From: Saccopteryx bilineata
Taxonomy: Eukaryota; Chordata; Mammalia; Chiroptera; Emballonuridae
DNA: 64,000 nucleotides
Assembly (NCBI RefSeq): GCF_036850765.1
Contig: NC_089493.1
Span: 12,277,632-12,341,631, forward strand
Direction of reading: 5' to 3'
This document shows positions 34,121 through 44,840 of this stretch, piece after piece. Under the pieces are notes generated by a model, which saw only the letters and a program-made list of their open reading frames with translations, did no database searches and was not told the DNA's origin. The position numbers were made by a program, and so were the translations under genes. Position 1 is the stretch's first letter. Each line of letters opens with the position of its first letter.

Positions 34121-34154
<34 letters not shown>

Positions 34155-34479
34155 TGTGACAGAGACAGGGACAGACAGAGAGAGGGACAGATAGGGATAG
34201 ACAGGAAGAGAGAGAAATGAGAAGCATCAGTTCTTTGTTGCGACCTTGACATTAGTTCATTGATTGCTTTCTCATATGTGCCTTGACCGCAGACCTTCAG
34301 CAGACCGAGTAACCCCTTGCTTGAGCCAGCGACCTTGGGCTCAAGCTGGTGAGCTTTTGCTCAAACCAGATGAGCCCGTGCTCAAGCTGGCGACCTCAGG
34401 TTCTCGAACCTGGGTCCGCATCCAGTCCGATGCTCTATCCACTGCGCCACCGCCTGGTCAGGCTCAATCCAAGATTCTT
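34092..34479 (-). repeat. tRNA-derived bat SINE (form A)
   Basis: A minus-strand SINE at 34105-34466 with a T-run and (TG)9 tail at the left and the head ctgaccaggcggtggcgcag on the minus strand at the right. The duplications atccaagattctt flank it exactly (34092-34104 and 34467-34479). It includes the full 'cagcttgagc'/'gagcaaaagctcacc' modules of form A. Confidence 0.94.
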
Positions 34480-35226
34480 ATAATCAGATCATACTCCCTC
34501 ATTTGTGTCCCTTTGGGGGGTGTCCTGACTTCTCTTAAATGTTAAATCAAATGTGCTCTAGTGCTTCTGGGCAGTGGTGCCCCTGTAAGCCTGCACGTGG
34601 CATTCATTGGCAAGAAGGGCTGGAACCCAGCCCTCCTCGTCTCCTGAGCTTCAAGGCACAACCTCCTGGCTCATCTGCTCTGCTTCTTCTGCTCCGAGGC
34701 TCTGAGACTCCTGAACCTGCTCCCAGGAGTTCAGGCTCAATCCTTGTCTCCACAAGCCAACCCACAGCTCAGCGGGACGGAACAGAAGCCTTACTCCTAT
34801 AAAACGGGAGGCCCAACGCCTTTCCGAAAGGCCCCTGACTGCCGACGCCCATGACGTTTTCCTAAGCACATCAACTTGCACTGCGGGTTGTACATGAAGC
34901 CTACAGCCCTCAGGGCTGTTGGAGATCTACATCTGGAAGGGTCTTTGTGTAATTGTCTTGCCGAGGTTGAAATGGAGGAATTTCCCCAATTCTTCTCTTA
35001 GGAAACTCACTGCACCTAAATGAATAGCTTCTGTTTTAAGTACAGACCTCAGAATTAGGTAGAGGGTTTTATAGGGTTCAAAGACCTCATGCTGGGTACT
35101 GAGAAGGTAAGGTTAAATAGCACCCAAAGAGAGTGATTGCCCCTAAAAGTAGTCCTGTCCATTCCCAGAAAGGGCTGAGCCAGGACATGCCTTATCAGTG
35201 AGATCAGGTGTGAACACGACTGCACC

Positions 35227-36470
35227 TCGTAACCCCGGGATGACGAACCTATGACACTCATGTCAGCACTGACACGTGTAGCCATTTTCAATGACATGCG
35301 GCCGCATGCGGCCACATACAAGAGAAGTATGGGGCCACATGCCGAGAAGGACATTTCATCCTCAGCTCCTGCACGGCCAGGTGCGGTAGCCGAGGATAAA
35401 ACATTTGCTGTAGTGTAGACACTCTGTGCCGGAGGTCTGTAGGCCAAAACAACAGAACTCCGGCACAGAGCGGCTAGTTCTGGGACTTCCAGTTAGGCCG
35501 TTAGGGGATCTTTGACCTCACTTCCAGCCAGCGGAGAAGGGAGCAGGGGAATGCCGTGGGGGACGCATCTCTAGGGGCCCTGTGATCGCCATTACCAGCA
35601 ACCACATAACCATAGCAACCATCATCCAATCTACTGTTTTGGGGTGTTGTGGATTTCTAATTGACCATCATTACTGAGATAAGTGAGGGGGAGGCTGGGA
35701 GAGGCGAGGGCCTGTGCTATGGGTGCTGTTTCCCACCATTAGAAATAGCGGCAACCATCTTAATTTACATAAGATGCAACTTTCAGAATTTCAAGACAGC
35801 ATCTGGGCTCACGTGTTTGTTGACTTGAGGTCAAAGCTTGAGAATCTGGAAAGGTGCCGCTTGGAGAATCAAGAGGAGTGCCACTATGAACAGGAAATTT
35901 GGAGTGCCTGGAACCGATTACCAGATACTTTTAGCACTCTGAAAAATATAGCAATGACTTTACTCACAATTTTTCCCTCTATGTACTTTTGTGAGACCTT
36001 ATTCTCAGCGTTAAATAATATCAAAACCAACAAAAGAAACAGATTGACAGATGAAGTTAGTAGCACTTGCTTGGGCTTGAAGTGTACAAAATACCAACCT
36101 TCAATTGAAGATTTAGCCAATGAAATTCAGCAACAAAAAGTCACTAATAGGCAGGTTAGTTAAAGAATTCCCCCTCCCCCTCACTTATCTTAGTTCACGG
36201 CACCCCACACAAGTTAAATAATATCAAGACCAACAAAAGAAATTGACTGACAGATGAACAAAGAAGTCACTAAGCAGGTAAGTTAAATAATTAGGTTTTG
36301 TTTTATTAAATACAGTTATATATTACACTTATACATTTTTGTTATTTAAACTATAAATATCGTGAAATTATGGTTTTTTTCTTGAACTGACACACCACTC
36401 GAGTTATCCTCAGTTTTTTGGCGAATTTTGACACACCAAGCTCAAAAGATTGCCCATCACTGTCGTAACT
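35227..36470 (+). mobile_element. hAT-type element remnant with internal loss
   Basis: The element spans 35235-36462 (1.2 kb). It is bounded by 8-bp duplications tcgtaacc (35227-35234) and tcgtaact (36463-36470), 7 of 8. The left end ccgggatgacgaacc and the reverse complement of the right end cagtgatgggcaatc are weakly related termini. It keeps a transposase C-terminal fragment (35770-36163) and a partly duplicated 3' region (see findings). The middle and N-terminal transposase domains are missing. Confidence 0.8.
35770..36163 (+). pseudogene. hAT transposase C-terminal fragment
   Basis: The frame (open from 35714) encodes a segment ending SIEDLANEIQQQKVTNRQVS, preceded by FPSMYFCETLFSALNNIKTN and KRNRLTDEVSS. 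That is the hAT C-terminal dimerisation motif ('YFCE..FS.LN.IKT..RNRLTDE'). There is no BED finger and no catalytic core in frame, so it cannot be active. It lies inside the remnant transposon at 35235-36462 and is unrelated in sequence to the transposase at 2013. Confidence 0.85.
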
Positions 36471-36718
36471 AGAGCATGAAAAAGCCCTGTAACCATCTGA
36501 TAAAATGGTGCTGGTGCTTCAAAAGTAATGCCAGGTGTAAAGTTATTGTACAAATAAAAAGGACACATAGATGTTATAATACAGGTGTTAGTGTTATGGA
36601 TGCTTTTTTTCTTCTTTATTTCCTGAACTTTCTGTGATGCATTACAATGCTTTTATAATTAAACAAATATAAGCAAGTAAAATGACCTCGTCTCCTCCTT
36701 TCCTCTCCTTCTCTGCAG

Positions 36719-36770
36719 CAGCAATGCACTAACGGGTTCGACCTGGACCGCCAGTCAGGACAGTGTATAG
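36719..36770 (+). CDS. FBLN5: FBLN5 exon 3 (start of mature protein)
   Basis: The 52-bp exon encodes QQCTNGFDLDRQSGQCI (residues 25-41) and one base of a split Asp codon. It is the mature N-terminus leading into the first EGF module. The acceptor is ctctgcag at 36718 and the donor is gtaaga at 36771. The acceptor is followed at once by cag, giving a NAGNAG pair (36716-36721), so isoforms with or without one Gln are possible. The chosen site preserves the human length (human has Ala-Gln-Cys here, this species Gln-Gln-Cys). Confidence 0.94.
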
Positions 36771-37020
36771 GTAAGAGGCCCCTGAAGATCCTTCGCTGGG
36801 GGGGGACGCTCGGTGACGGCCCAGTTGCAGGGATGTTTCTTCCTTCGCTGTTGTTCAATATTGTCAAATCTGTATTAACCTTGCCGTGGGAGAAAACATT
36901 GCCACGGAGTGGTTGAGCTTAATGACATCCTTTTATCCATCACCTTTGTGCCCATCACCTTAACCAGGGGGCAAGGATGAGTAAGACTTGAGCCCTATCC
37001 ACAAGGACCTCTCCAGCTCT

Positions 37021-37170
37021 ACTGGTTTCCTGTGGCTGCCATAATCAAGTGCCACCAACCTAGTGGCTTTTTATTATCTCACTGGTCTGGAGGTCAGAAG
37101 TTCAATGGAGGTCTACCAGGCTAATGTCAAGGTCCCGGCAAGATTTTGTTCCTTTCTGGAGGCTCTAGGC
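37021..37170 (+). repeat. Ancient dispersed mammalian repeat interrupted by an nhAT element
   Basis: The wording 'tttcctgtggctgccataat' and 'tctggaggtcagaagttcaa' is a common old mammalian repeat also present at 59680-60090. It resumes after the MITE at 37531 ('aagaatccat'). I cannot name the family with certainty. Confidence 0.6.
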
Positions 37171-37530
37171 CAGTGGCAGTCAACCTGGTCCCTACCGCCC
37201 ACTATTGGGCGTTCCAGCTTTCATGGTGGGCGGTAGCGGAGCAACCAAAGTATAAATAAAAAGATAGATTTAACTGTAGTAAGTTGTTTTATAAAGATTT
37301 ATTCTGCCAAACTTAGCAAAAATCCGACATAAAGTATTTGGTAAGTAATTATTATTATACGCTTTAACTTGCTGTAACTCTGCTTTATAAATTTTATAAA
37401 GTACAGTTACTTCCCTACTTTATAAGTCACCATTACTGTGGAACCAGTGGGCAGTTAAAAAATTTTACTACTAACAGAGATACAAAAGTGGGCAGTAGGT
37501 ATAAAAAGGTTGACTATCCCTGCACTTGGC
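37163..37530. mobile_element. nhAT MITE with 8-bp target duplication
   Basis: The element (37171-37522, 352 bp) has termini cagtggcagtcaacctggtc and, as reverse complement of the right end, cagggatagtcaaccttttt. Both are followed by sub-terminal 'taccgcccac'/'tactgcccac' blocks. Flanks ctctaggc (37163-37170) and cacttggc (37523-37530) match in 6 of 8. It is AT-rich with no coding content. Confidence 0.82.
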
Positions 37531-37860
37531 AAGAATCCATGTTTTTGCTCATGTGTGTTGTTAGCAGAATTGAGTCTTTCTTTTTTTTGAATTGAGATAT
37601 AATCGACATAACATTTTGTAAGTTTAAAGTGTTCACCATATTGATTTGAGATACTTATGACTTGCAGTACGATTACCACTGTAGCATTTGCCAACACCTC
37701 CATCACATCACTCCCACTTTTTTTTGCGGAGAGAACATTTATGACCTACTCTCTTAGCAGGTGTCAAGTATATGGTACAGGATTGATAACTGTACTGACG
37801 GTGCCGTGCGTTAGGTCCCCAGACTCACTCGGCTGTAACTGAAAGTGGGTGCCTCTCTAC

Positions 37861-37995
37861 CAGCCTCGCCCTATCTCCTCCAGCCCCCAGCCTCGCCCTA
37901 TCTCCTCCAGCCCCCAGCCTCGCCCTATCTCCTCCAGCCCCCAGCCTCGCCCTATCTCCTCCAGCCCCCAGCCTCGCCCTATCTCCTCCAGCCCC
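37861..37995 (+). repeat. 27-bp minisatellite, 5 copies
   Basis: The unit begins cagcctcgccctatctcctc and repeats with a 27-bp period at 37861, 37888, 37915, 37942 and 37969, essentially identical. Because 27 is a multiple of 3, all frames stay open, which explains the open frames here (peptide repeat PASPYLLQP). No gene is implied. Confidence 0.95.
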
Positions 37996-38369
37996 CAGCC
38001 CCTGGCAGCCACCATTCTACCTCCTTTTTTATGTTTGGCTTTTTTAGATTCCATGTATAAGTGAGCTTATACAGTATCTGTTGTTCTCTGTCTGACTTAT
38101 CTCACTTAGCATGATGCCTCCAAGATCCACTTGTGTGGTTGCCAATGGCGGGATTCCCTCTTTGTTGTGACTGAATAATATTCCAACATATCTTTATTCA
38201 TTCATCCACAGAGGTTGTTTCTATACCTCGACTATTGTGAAGAATGCTGTAGTGAACATGAGTGTTTAGATATCCCTTTGAGATCCTGTTTCTATTTCCT
38301 TTGGATATATACCCAGAAGTAGACCTGCTAGATCATATGGTAGTTCTATTATTAAAAAAAAAATTTTTT

Positions 38370-38716
38370 TTTAATCAAGTGATAGGCAGGAAGGTGGAGA
38401 GAGAAACTCCCACATGTGCCCTGACCGGGATCTACCCAGCAACCCCCGTCTGGGGCTAATGTTCTGCCCATCTGGGGCCCCTGCTCCATTGCTTGGCAAC
38501 TGAGCCTATTTTATTTTAGTGCCTGAGGTAAGGTCATCGAGCCATCCTCAGCGCCCGGGGCCAACTTGCTCATTCAAACCATGGCTGTAGGAGGGGAAGA
38601 GAGGAGAAGGAGGGGTAGAGAAGCAGATGGTCACTTCTCCTGTGTGCCCTGACCAGCAATTCAGCCCAGGACTTCCACATGCCAGGCTGACACTCTACCA
38701 CTGAGCCAACCAGCCA
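38370..38716 (-). repeat. Degraded long tRNA-derived bat SINE (form B)
   Basis: Minus-strand form B modules are recognisable ('ctcccacatgtgccctgacc', 'tctggggctaatgttctgcc', 'gaagcagatggtcacttctc', 'actgagccaaccagcc'). It is much more diverged than the other B copies and has lost its CTCF-like core. It interrupts the L1 at 37575-38795. Confidence 0.85.
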
Positions 38717-38995
38717 CATCCTCTATTTTTAAATTTTTGAGGAACTTCCTTACTGCTTTCTGTAGTGACTACACCACTTTACATTCCCACAGAATTCAGT
38801 TCCTTGTGGCTGTAGGACTGAGGCGCCTGTTTCCTTGTTGGCTGTTAGCTGATAACCTTTTCCAGTTTCTGGCTGCCTCCCTCTTCCTCAGCTCATGGTC
38901 CCCTCCTCCATCTTCAAACCAGCAGTGCGTTAAATGCTTTTATATGCTTCGAATCTCTCATTTTTTCATAGTCACATCTCTGATCAACTCTTCTG

Positions 38996-39420
38996 CCTCT
39001 TCTACTTTTTTTTTTTTTTTTTGTATTTTTCTGAAACTGGAAACAGGGAGAGACAGTCAGACAGACTCCCGCATGCACCCGACCAGGGTCCACCCGGCAC
39101 GCCCACCATGGGGCTACCCTTTGCCCACCAGGGGGCGATGCTCTGCCCATCCTGGGTGTCGCCATGTTGCGACCAGAGCCACTCTAGCGCCTGAGGCAGA
39201 GGCCACAGAGCCATCCCCAGCGCCCGGGCCATCTTTGCTCCAATGGAGCCTTGGCTGCGGGAGGGGAAGAGAGACAGAGAGGAAGGTGCGGCGGAGGGGT
39301 GGAGAAGCAAATGGGCGCTTCTCCTGTGTGCCCTGGCCAGGAATCAAACCAGGGTCCTCCGCACGCTAGGCCGACGCTCTTATCGCTGAGCCAACCGGCC
39401 AGGGCACCTCTTCTACTTTT
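38996..39420 (-). repeat. Long tRNA-derived bat SINE (form B)
   Basis: The minus-strand SINE (39010-39406) is flanked by perfect duplications cctcttctactttt (38996-39009 and 39407-39420). A CTCF-like core tgcccaccagggggcgatg is at 39122-39140. Long frames across it (up to 210 codons) are artefacts. Confidence 0.94.
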
Positions 39421-41201
39421 AAGGACATCTGTGATTACACTGGGCCCACCCCGATAACCCCCCCATCTCTTGGTCAATTGATTAGCTACTTTAATTCCAT
39501 CTGCTGGCTAATTCCCTTTTGTCTGGTAACCTAACCATAGGTTCCCAGGATTAGGACAGACATTGTGGTGGCTGTTCTCCTAGCGCACCATCTAGTGGGC
39601 GAGGTACACCTAGATGGAGTGAACTCCACCGGGTGGAATAAAGCTGTCACCAAGTTGAGGTGGTAGCAATGGACCCTGAAAAAGGAGGAGAGTGATACCT
39701 TCTGTCTGGGGTCAATAAAGAAAGCCTTCATGGAGGTCACATTTGAGTTGGATCTATGTATCCATCTGTCTATCTAGATATATCGAATTCAGTATATATC
39801 CAATTATGTATGTGTGTGTATATGAGATTACATATGAGAAGAATGAACAGGATCCTGAGACGTGGCATTCCAGGTGGCGGGTACAGGGGTCGAAAGAAGA
39901 ACATTCAGGGTGCAGTATAGAGTGGCGTGTTGTGGACGGAGCACGGGACATATAAAGAGAATGAGAAAACACCATTGCCCCCCACCTCAGATATATATTT
40001 AGCTTTTTAATTATATTTGATTTAGGCCAAATCATATATGTCTTTCTTGAGTTCACATCAGCTCAGAGAACCAGAGGAGAGGTAGATGTTTTCAGAAAAT
40101 AACAAGCGGTGAGGAATAAAACCCGGCCGTGGAGAATCTAGGCTTGCACTCTGACTTCAAGTGGAGGGGTGAGGGTGTGCCAGGGGACGCAGAGAGGGGC
40201 AGCGGCCATCTCTTCCAGCCTGCCGGGCATCTGGATGATTTCAGACTGCCAGCTCCTGAACGGGCGTTCAGGGTTCCAACTTTCCCTTTCCCGAGGTGGG
40301 AGCTGGCAGGAGCTCCTCAGGTGGGACGGCTGCGTGAGCTGTCGCGATTCAGCGATCTCTGCCCTGGCCCCCTGGCCCACGTGGAGCGGCTCCCAGGCTG
40401 GTAGAGGGCCCCGCCTGCAGGGCAGGTCCGCTGCCCACGCCGGAGCCAGAGTTCAGGCCTCCCCTGTGCCGCGCAGCAGGCTGGTGGTTCTCTAGTCTAG
40501 TGCACCTGCCTCCCCTTCCAGACACAGCCCGCAGAGCACCAGCCTGGCTGAAAGCGGGCGCTGTTGGCTGGCACGGTGTGAGCTGATGTTCCAGTGAGGC
40601 TCCACTTTCTTAAGTAACTGTTGTAGCTCTCGGCCAAGCCTCGTCCTCCCTGAAGCCAGGGACTCTTTCTCCCCCGCCCAGCTGTTATTTGGGGTAGAAA
40701 TGGGAACAATTCTGAAGTCTATTCTAGTGTTTTCCGAGTATCCTATGGGCACACAAGGGTATCTGAAATGCCATATTTATTTTAATAGTTATATGTTATT
40801 TTTACTGTTACCTTCCATTTATGCTAGTTGATAGTGTTTTAATTTGTTCTAGTCATGTACAGTTTTAAAAAGTACATTTACTTGAGTTTCAAATGTGGGT
40901 TCATTTGTTAAAAATAAAAGTATTAAGCATGTGATAATGCCAGTTTTTGTGGATAAGGCCAAGACTGTGCTGGTCGTATGTGATGGCTAATGTTCGGGTG
41001 ACCCTGGTCAATTTGATTCAACTCAGCTGCCGTCTGGGAGTCCCTGCCTGCGATGAGCCTGGCTCTGTTCGGGGACAGGTGCTGGTGAAGCGTGTTTTGG
41101 GCGTCCTTCATGGCTCTCTTGGCACAGAGCTCTGCTGAAATCAGCCCCATGCACAGTGTGGCGAGGGGGCCACTGATGCTTGTCCTTCTGTGGCCTTCCA
41201 G

Positions 41202-41456
41202 ATGTCGATGAATGCCGGACCATCCCTGAGGCCTGCCGAGGAGACATGATGTGCGTTAACCAAAACGGCGGGTATCTGTGCATCCCCCGGACGAACCCGG
41301 TGTATCGAGGGCCCTACTCGAACCCCTACTCGAACTCCTACTCAGGTCCATACCCGGCAGCTGCCCCGCCGCTATCGGCTCCGAACTACCCCACAATTTC
41401 GAGGCCTCTCATCTGCCGCTTTGGATTCCAGATGGATGAAGGCAACCAGTGTGTGG
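41202..41456 (+). CDS. FBLN5: FBLN5 exon 4 (first cbEGF module with RGD)
   Basis: This 255-bp exon starts with two bases completing Asp42 and encodes [20 protein letters not shown] onward. The RGD integrin-binding motif falls at residues 54-56, the same position as in human fibulin-5. Next comes the Pro/Tyr-rich insert ([20 protein letters not shown], then [19 protein letters not shown]) and the closing Cys region [13 protein letters not shown]. It is the atypical first calcium-binding EGF module (D-V-D-E-C start). The acceptor is ccttccag at 41201 and the donor is gtgagt at 41457, with one base left for a split Asp codon. Relative to human as recalled, the change in the YSNPYS repeat is Asn-Ser for Thr-Pro. 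The protein binds tropoelastin and integrins in the extracellular matrix. Later EGF modules and the C-terminal domain lie beyond the window. Confidence 0.97.
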
Positions 41457-41702
41457 GTGAGTAGCCCAGCGCCCGAGCTTCCTGTCCGCTGTGCTGTGGT
41501 GGAAGCCATGTCCCCAGCCCAGCTGGCCCACCCAGGGGCGCTAGGCTGCCCTTCAATGCGCCGGAGAAACAATGACTTACTTTCTACATAGCTCTTTCCC
41601 ATTTAAGCAGCCTGTGTCTCTGGGGACCCTCCCACCTAAGGAGTTGTTTAGGTTGCTGTGTCATTGACAGTTCTCCAGAAAGCTGATTTGTTTTCCTTTA
41701 TT

Positions 41703-41780
41703 TTCATATCTATCTATCTATCATCTATCTGACATCTATCCATCCATCTATCTTTTGATCCTATCTATTTATCATCTATT
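41703..41780. repeat. (TCTA)n-rich microsatellite
   Basis: Imperfect tetranucleotide tract built from tcta and atcc units, in FBLN5 intron 4; potentially polymorphic. Confidence 0.95.
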
Positions 41781-42423
41781 TGAAGACCACGATAATATTT
41801 TCTCTATTCAATAACAAATGACTTAGTAAGTGAATCCCAGAATGAGATCTAGAAAGGACCAACGCTTTCTTTTATACATCCCTCCTCACCCTTGAATGGA
41901 ATGTATGCTCCTGAAATAAAAGAAGCCTTGAGGACCCAGATCAACTATTCTGGGGAAAAAAGGGGGTTCTCTAAGTGGAGACCAGTGCCCTACTGGCCAG
42001 AAGGAGCCTCGCGGGTGGGAGCTCATAGCAAGAGTAGGTCTCTGGGATGAAGAAGGTGACCGTGAGGTCCCAAAAGAGTTGCGTGTGTGACAGGTGCCTA
42101 GTGAGCACTGGTGTCCTGTTGGCCAGAGCGGCCTCGGGGGAGGGTTACCTGGAATCTTCCCTGGTCACTTGGCTGTGATCAGACCAAAACCTTTGTAACT
42201 GTCTCCAGCTTTGGGAGATGGTCCGGAGTGATGATAAGTCCAATTTTTTTTGATCATGTACCTTATCTACAAAATCTTTTTGTACCCTGACTCCCATTAT
42301 ATGCATGTTTATAAATTACATACATATCTGGTTATGCTAATATAGCTTGAAGAGTATAAAGCCTCCATAAGAAATAGAAAAGTTAAAGGATATGACAAAA
42401 ATGAATGTGAATTGAGGTTCTAA

Positions 42424-42665
42424 TATTTTCTTTTCTTTTTTTTTTTTAATATTAATATTTTTTTATTAAATTTAATGCAGTGACATTGATAAATCAGGGT
42501 ACATATGTTGAGAGAAAATATCTCTAGATTATTTTGACATTTGATTGTGCTGTATACCCCTCCCGCAAAGTTAAATTGTCTTCTGTCACCTTCTATCTGG
42601 TTTTCTTTGTGCCCCTCCCCTCCCCTAACCCCTCTCTCCTTCTTCACCCCCTCCCCCCTCCCAAT
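42424..42665 (-). repeat. Bat-type L1 3' UTR and tail, antisense
   Basis: On the plus strand the tail reads as a T-run (42434-42450), followed by 'tttaatgcagtgacattgat' and 'aaatcagggtacatatgttg'. After these the sequence is C-rich ('cccctcccctcccctaaccc'), the complement of a G-rich L1 3' UTR. This looks younger than the other L1 pieces. Confidence 0.7.
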
Positions 42666-43328
42666 ATTTTCTTTCTTTACTCCAAAAGTTTAGGAGAACC
42701 TCAGTCTGCTTAGTGAGATGTTCACTGGTCCCAGTTCAGGGCTCTGGAGTGTTGAGCTGTAACCAACTGTTAGCGATTGTGTGGTTATTTGTAATGTCTT
42801 TTATATGTTCATGCAAGTAATTGCATTTATATTTGAATATATGCAAATAGCATGCAAATGTGTGTCCTTCAGAGCTACCAGTCTCAAAGGGTAGGGGGAG
42901 GGGGGGAGAGAGGACTAGAGCTGGCGGCCTCTCTGAATGTCGATGTCTGTGCCAAGGGAAAGGATGTGGGATCCAGTCAAGCCTTGGGCTGAGCCTCGGT
43001 GGACAAGATCGGAACACGCTTCCTATAGCAAGCAGCAGAACCGTAGGCGTAACTGGAAGAGACTTTCCCACCTTAACTTTGGTGTCTTCATTTTGTAGAA
43101 CAGGGCACGTGGACTCCAGTGAGTCAGACGCGTGCCGAGGTCGGACGGGAGTCCTGCTCTCCCGACAGCCAGTCTGCACTCTCCTAGCTCAGCCACGCGG
43201 CCGCTTGTGTCCAGAGAAAGAAATGATCTCCAAAGCAAGTGCAGAGAAAGCGAGGTCAGGGTGGTGCAGCTCTGCCAGGTTGTCCTGTTGGGCCAGGCAG
43301 GCCCGGTGACCTGTGCACCTCTCGAAGT

Positions 43329-43765
43329 AAAGAAGGGGGTATAGCCCTGGCCAGGTTGGCTCAGCGGTAGAGCGTCGGCCTAGCGTGCGGAGGACCCGGG
43401 TTCGATTCCCGGCCAGGGCACACAGGAGAAGCGCCCATTTGCTTCTCCACCCCTCCGCCACGCTTTCCTCTCTCTCTCTTCCCCTCCCGCAGCCAAGGCT
43501 CCATTGGAGCAAGGATGGCCTGGGCGCTGGGGATGGCTCTGTGGCCTCTGCCCCAGGCGCTAGAGTGGCTCTGGTCGCAACATGGCGACGCCCAGGATGG
43601 GCAGAGCATCGCCCCCTGGTGGGCAGAGCGTCGCCCCTGGTGGGCGTGCCGGGTGGATCTCGGTCGGGCGCATGCGGGAGTCTGTCTGACTGTCTCTCCC
43701 TGTTTCCAGCTTCAGAAAAATGAAAAGAAAAAAAAAAAAAAAAAAAAAAAAAAGAAGGGGGTATA
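43329..43765 (+). repeat. Long tRNA-derived bat SINE (form B), young copy
   Basis: The SINE (43344-43750) ends in a long A-run and is flanked by perfect 15-bp duplications aaagaagggggtata (43329-43343 and 43751-43765). The A-box (ttggctcagcggtagagc) and B-box (gggttcgattccc) are intact. The reverse complement of the CTCF-like core is at 43607-43625. Confidence 0.96.
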
Positions 43766-44569
43766 ATGACAATTCAAGGCACCCCAGGCTTTTGGGAGGG
43801 GCTGTCATCTGGTGCCTTGGGCAGTCTCAGGCCCCTTCTGAGGAGCAGCTGGGAAGCGCCACAGCTCCGCAGTGTCCCCCTGTCTCCCACAGGCCTCTTT
43901 CCAGGGTCCCAGTGCCCATGAGAATGAGGACATGGCTAGGAAACCTATTCATCTCCTGGTCCCTATGATGGCATGCAGCTTTATGGCTCTAAACCTGTCA
44001 CACGGGAGCTGTGGAGCCTTCATAATGGCCCTTTTGTAAGAAAAATACAATCTAGGAACCCTAGTGAGGACTGGCACTGGGCCCGTCCATTTCCAGAAAG
44101 TTCAGCATTATGCATTCATAAGTCTGGAGTTCTTTCTAACTTCCCTTCACTCCACCCACCATTTCCTGATTTACAGAGGGTCCTTCTGGGCATTGAAAGA
44201 GGTGGCCTCATGGGGAGGGGGAGAGAGGGGACAGGGAAGGGAGTGTCTCCTTCCAACACTGTTCCCTCCAGGAAGAGGGATGAGAGAGGTGGGCCTGGGA
44301 ACCGGCCCCAGGGGAACAAGGCACAGGGGCCCAGAAGAGGGCAAGGCCCCGAGAGGGGACATCGATGTCACTGCCCAGAGCAGGAGAATGATGGTGTTTC
44401 CCAGACGTAGGTCTGGCCGTTGGGAGGAAGCATGGAACGGGCGGTGTGCAATGGGGGAGAATTGGGAACCGTTGGAGCTCCGGTGTTTTGAGAGAGGTGG
44501 ACCGCGTTCTCCTCCACCTCCTCCTCAGAATAAAGAACAACAAACCAGGCCACAACAACGGCAGTGATA

Positions 44570-44840
44570 ATAACAGCAAACATTATAGAGGGCTGTGCCC
44601 CAGGACCTTTACATGAACGAGCACATTTCATCCTCCCCGCAACCCTGCAAGCTAGAACTATGGTTGTTCCTGTTATATACTGACACCCCAAAAGCACGGG
44701 CGGCTTAGGGAACTCATTGAAGCTCCTGCAGAATCATGGGGCCAAGCCACGATTTGAACCCATGGAGGGTCTGGATGAGGAAACTGAGGTTCAGCGAGGT
44801 AAAGGTTGTCCAGAGCTTCTCAGAGAGACAGTACTGGAGC
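44570..44840. repeat. MIR fragments
   Basis: The phrases 'gtgccccaggacctttacat', 'cacatttcatcctcc' and, further on, 'ggatgaggaaactgaggttc' are MIR-type. The intervening part is diverged, so this may be one or two copies. Confidence 0.65.

Larger units (their letters stand above)
33887..36718 (+). other. FBLN5: FBLN5 intron 2
   Basis: Holds a SINE (34105-34466) and a hAT relic with a transposase fragment (35235-36462). 34550-34880 is GC-balanced unique sequence with an open frame on each strand that I judge as chance. The intron ends in the pyrimidine-rich tract ctcctcctttcctctccttc before the acceptor. Confidence 0.8.
37575..38795 (-). repeat. Old L1 3' fragment, antisense, split by a SINE and containing a minisatellite
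   Basis: L1 wording runs from 'attgagatataatcgacata' (37590) through 'cttagcatgatgcctccaag' and 'ggatatatacccagaagtag' to 'catatggtagttctatt' at 38348. It continues after the SINE at 38717 with 'ggaacttccttactgctttc' and 'accactttacattcccac'. The 27-bp tandem repeat at 37861 is embedded in it. Confidence 0.75.
36771..41201 (+). other. FBLN5: FBLN5 intron 3
   Basis: Repeat-rich intron: an ancient dispersed repeat (37021-37170, 37531-37565) split by an nhAT MITE (37171-37522), an antisense L1 (37575-38348, 38717-38795) split by a degraded SINE, and a second SINE (39010-39406). 39535-41190 is mostly unique with no exon detected; GC-rich frames near 40130-40750 have no domain. Confidence 0.8.

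Noticed and set aside
44064..44579. Overlapping GC-rich open frames (100-167 codons) on both strands
   Set aside because: No recognisable domain, no splice support, inside an FBLN5 intron; base composition explains them.
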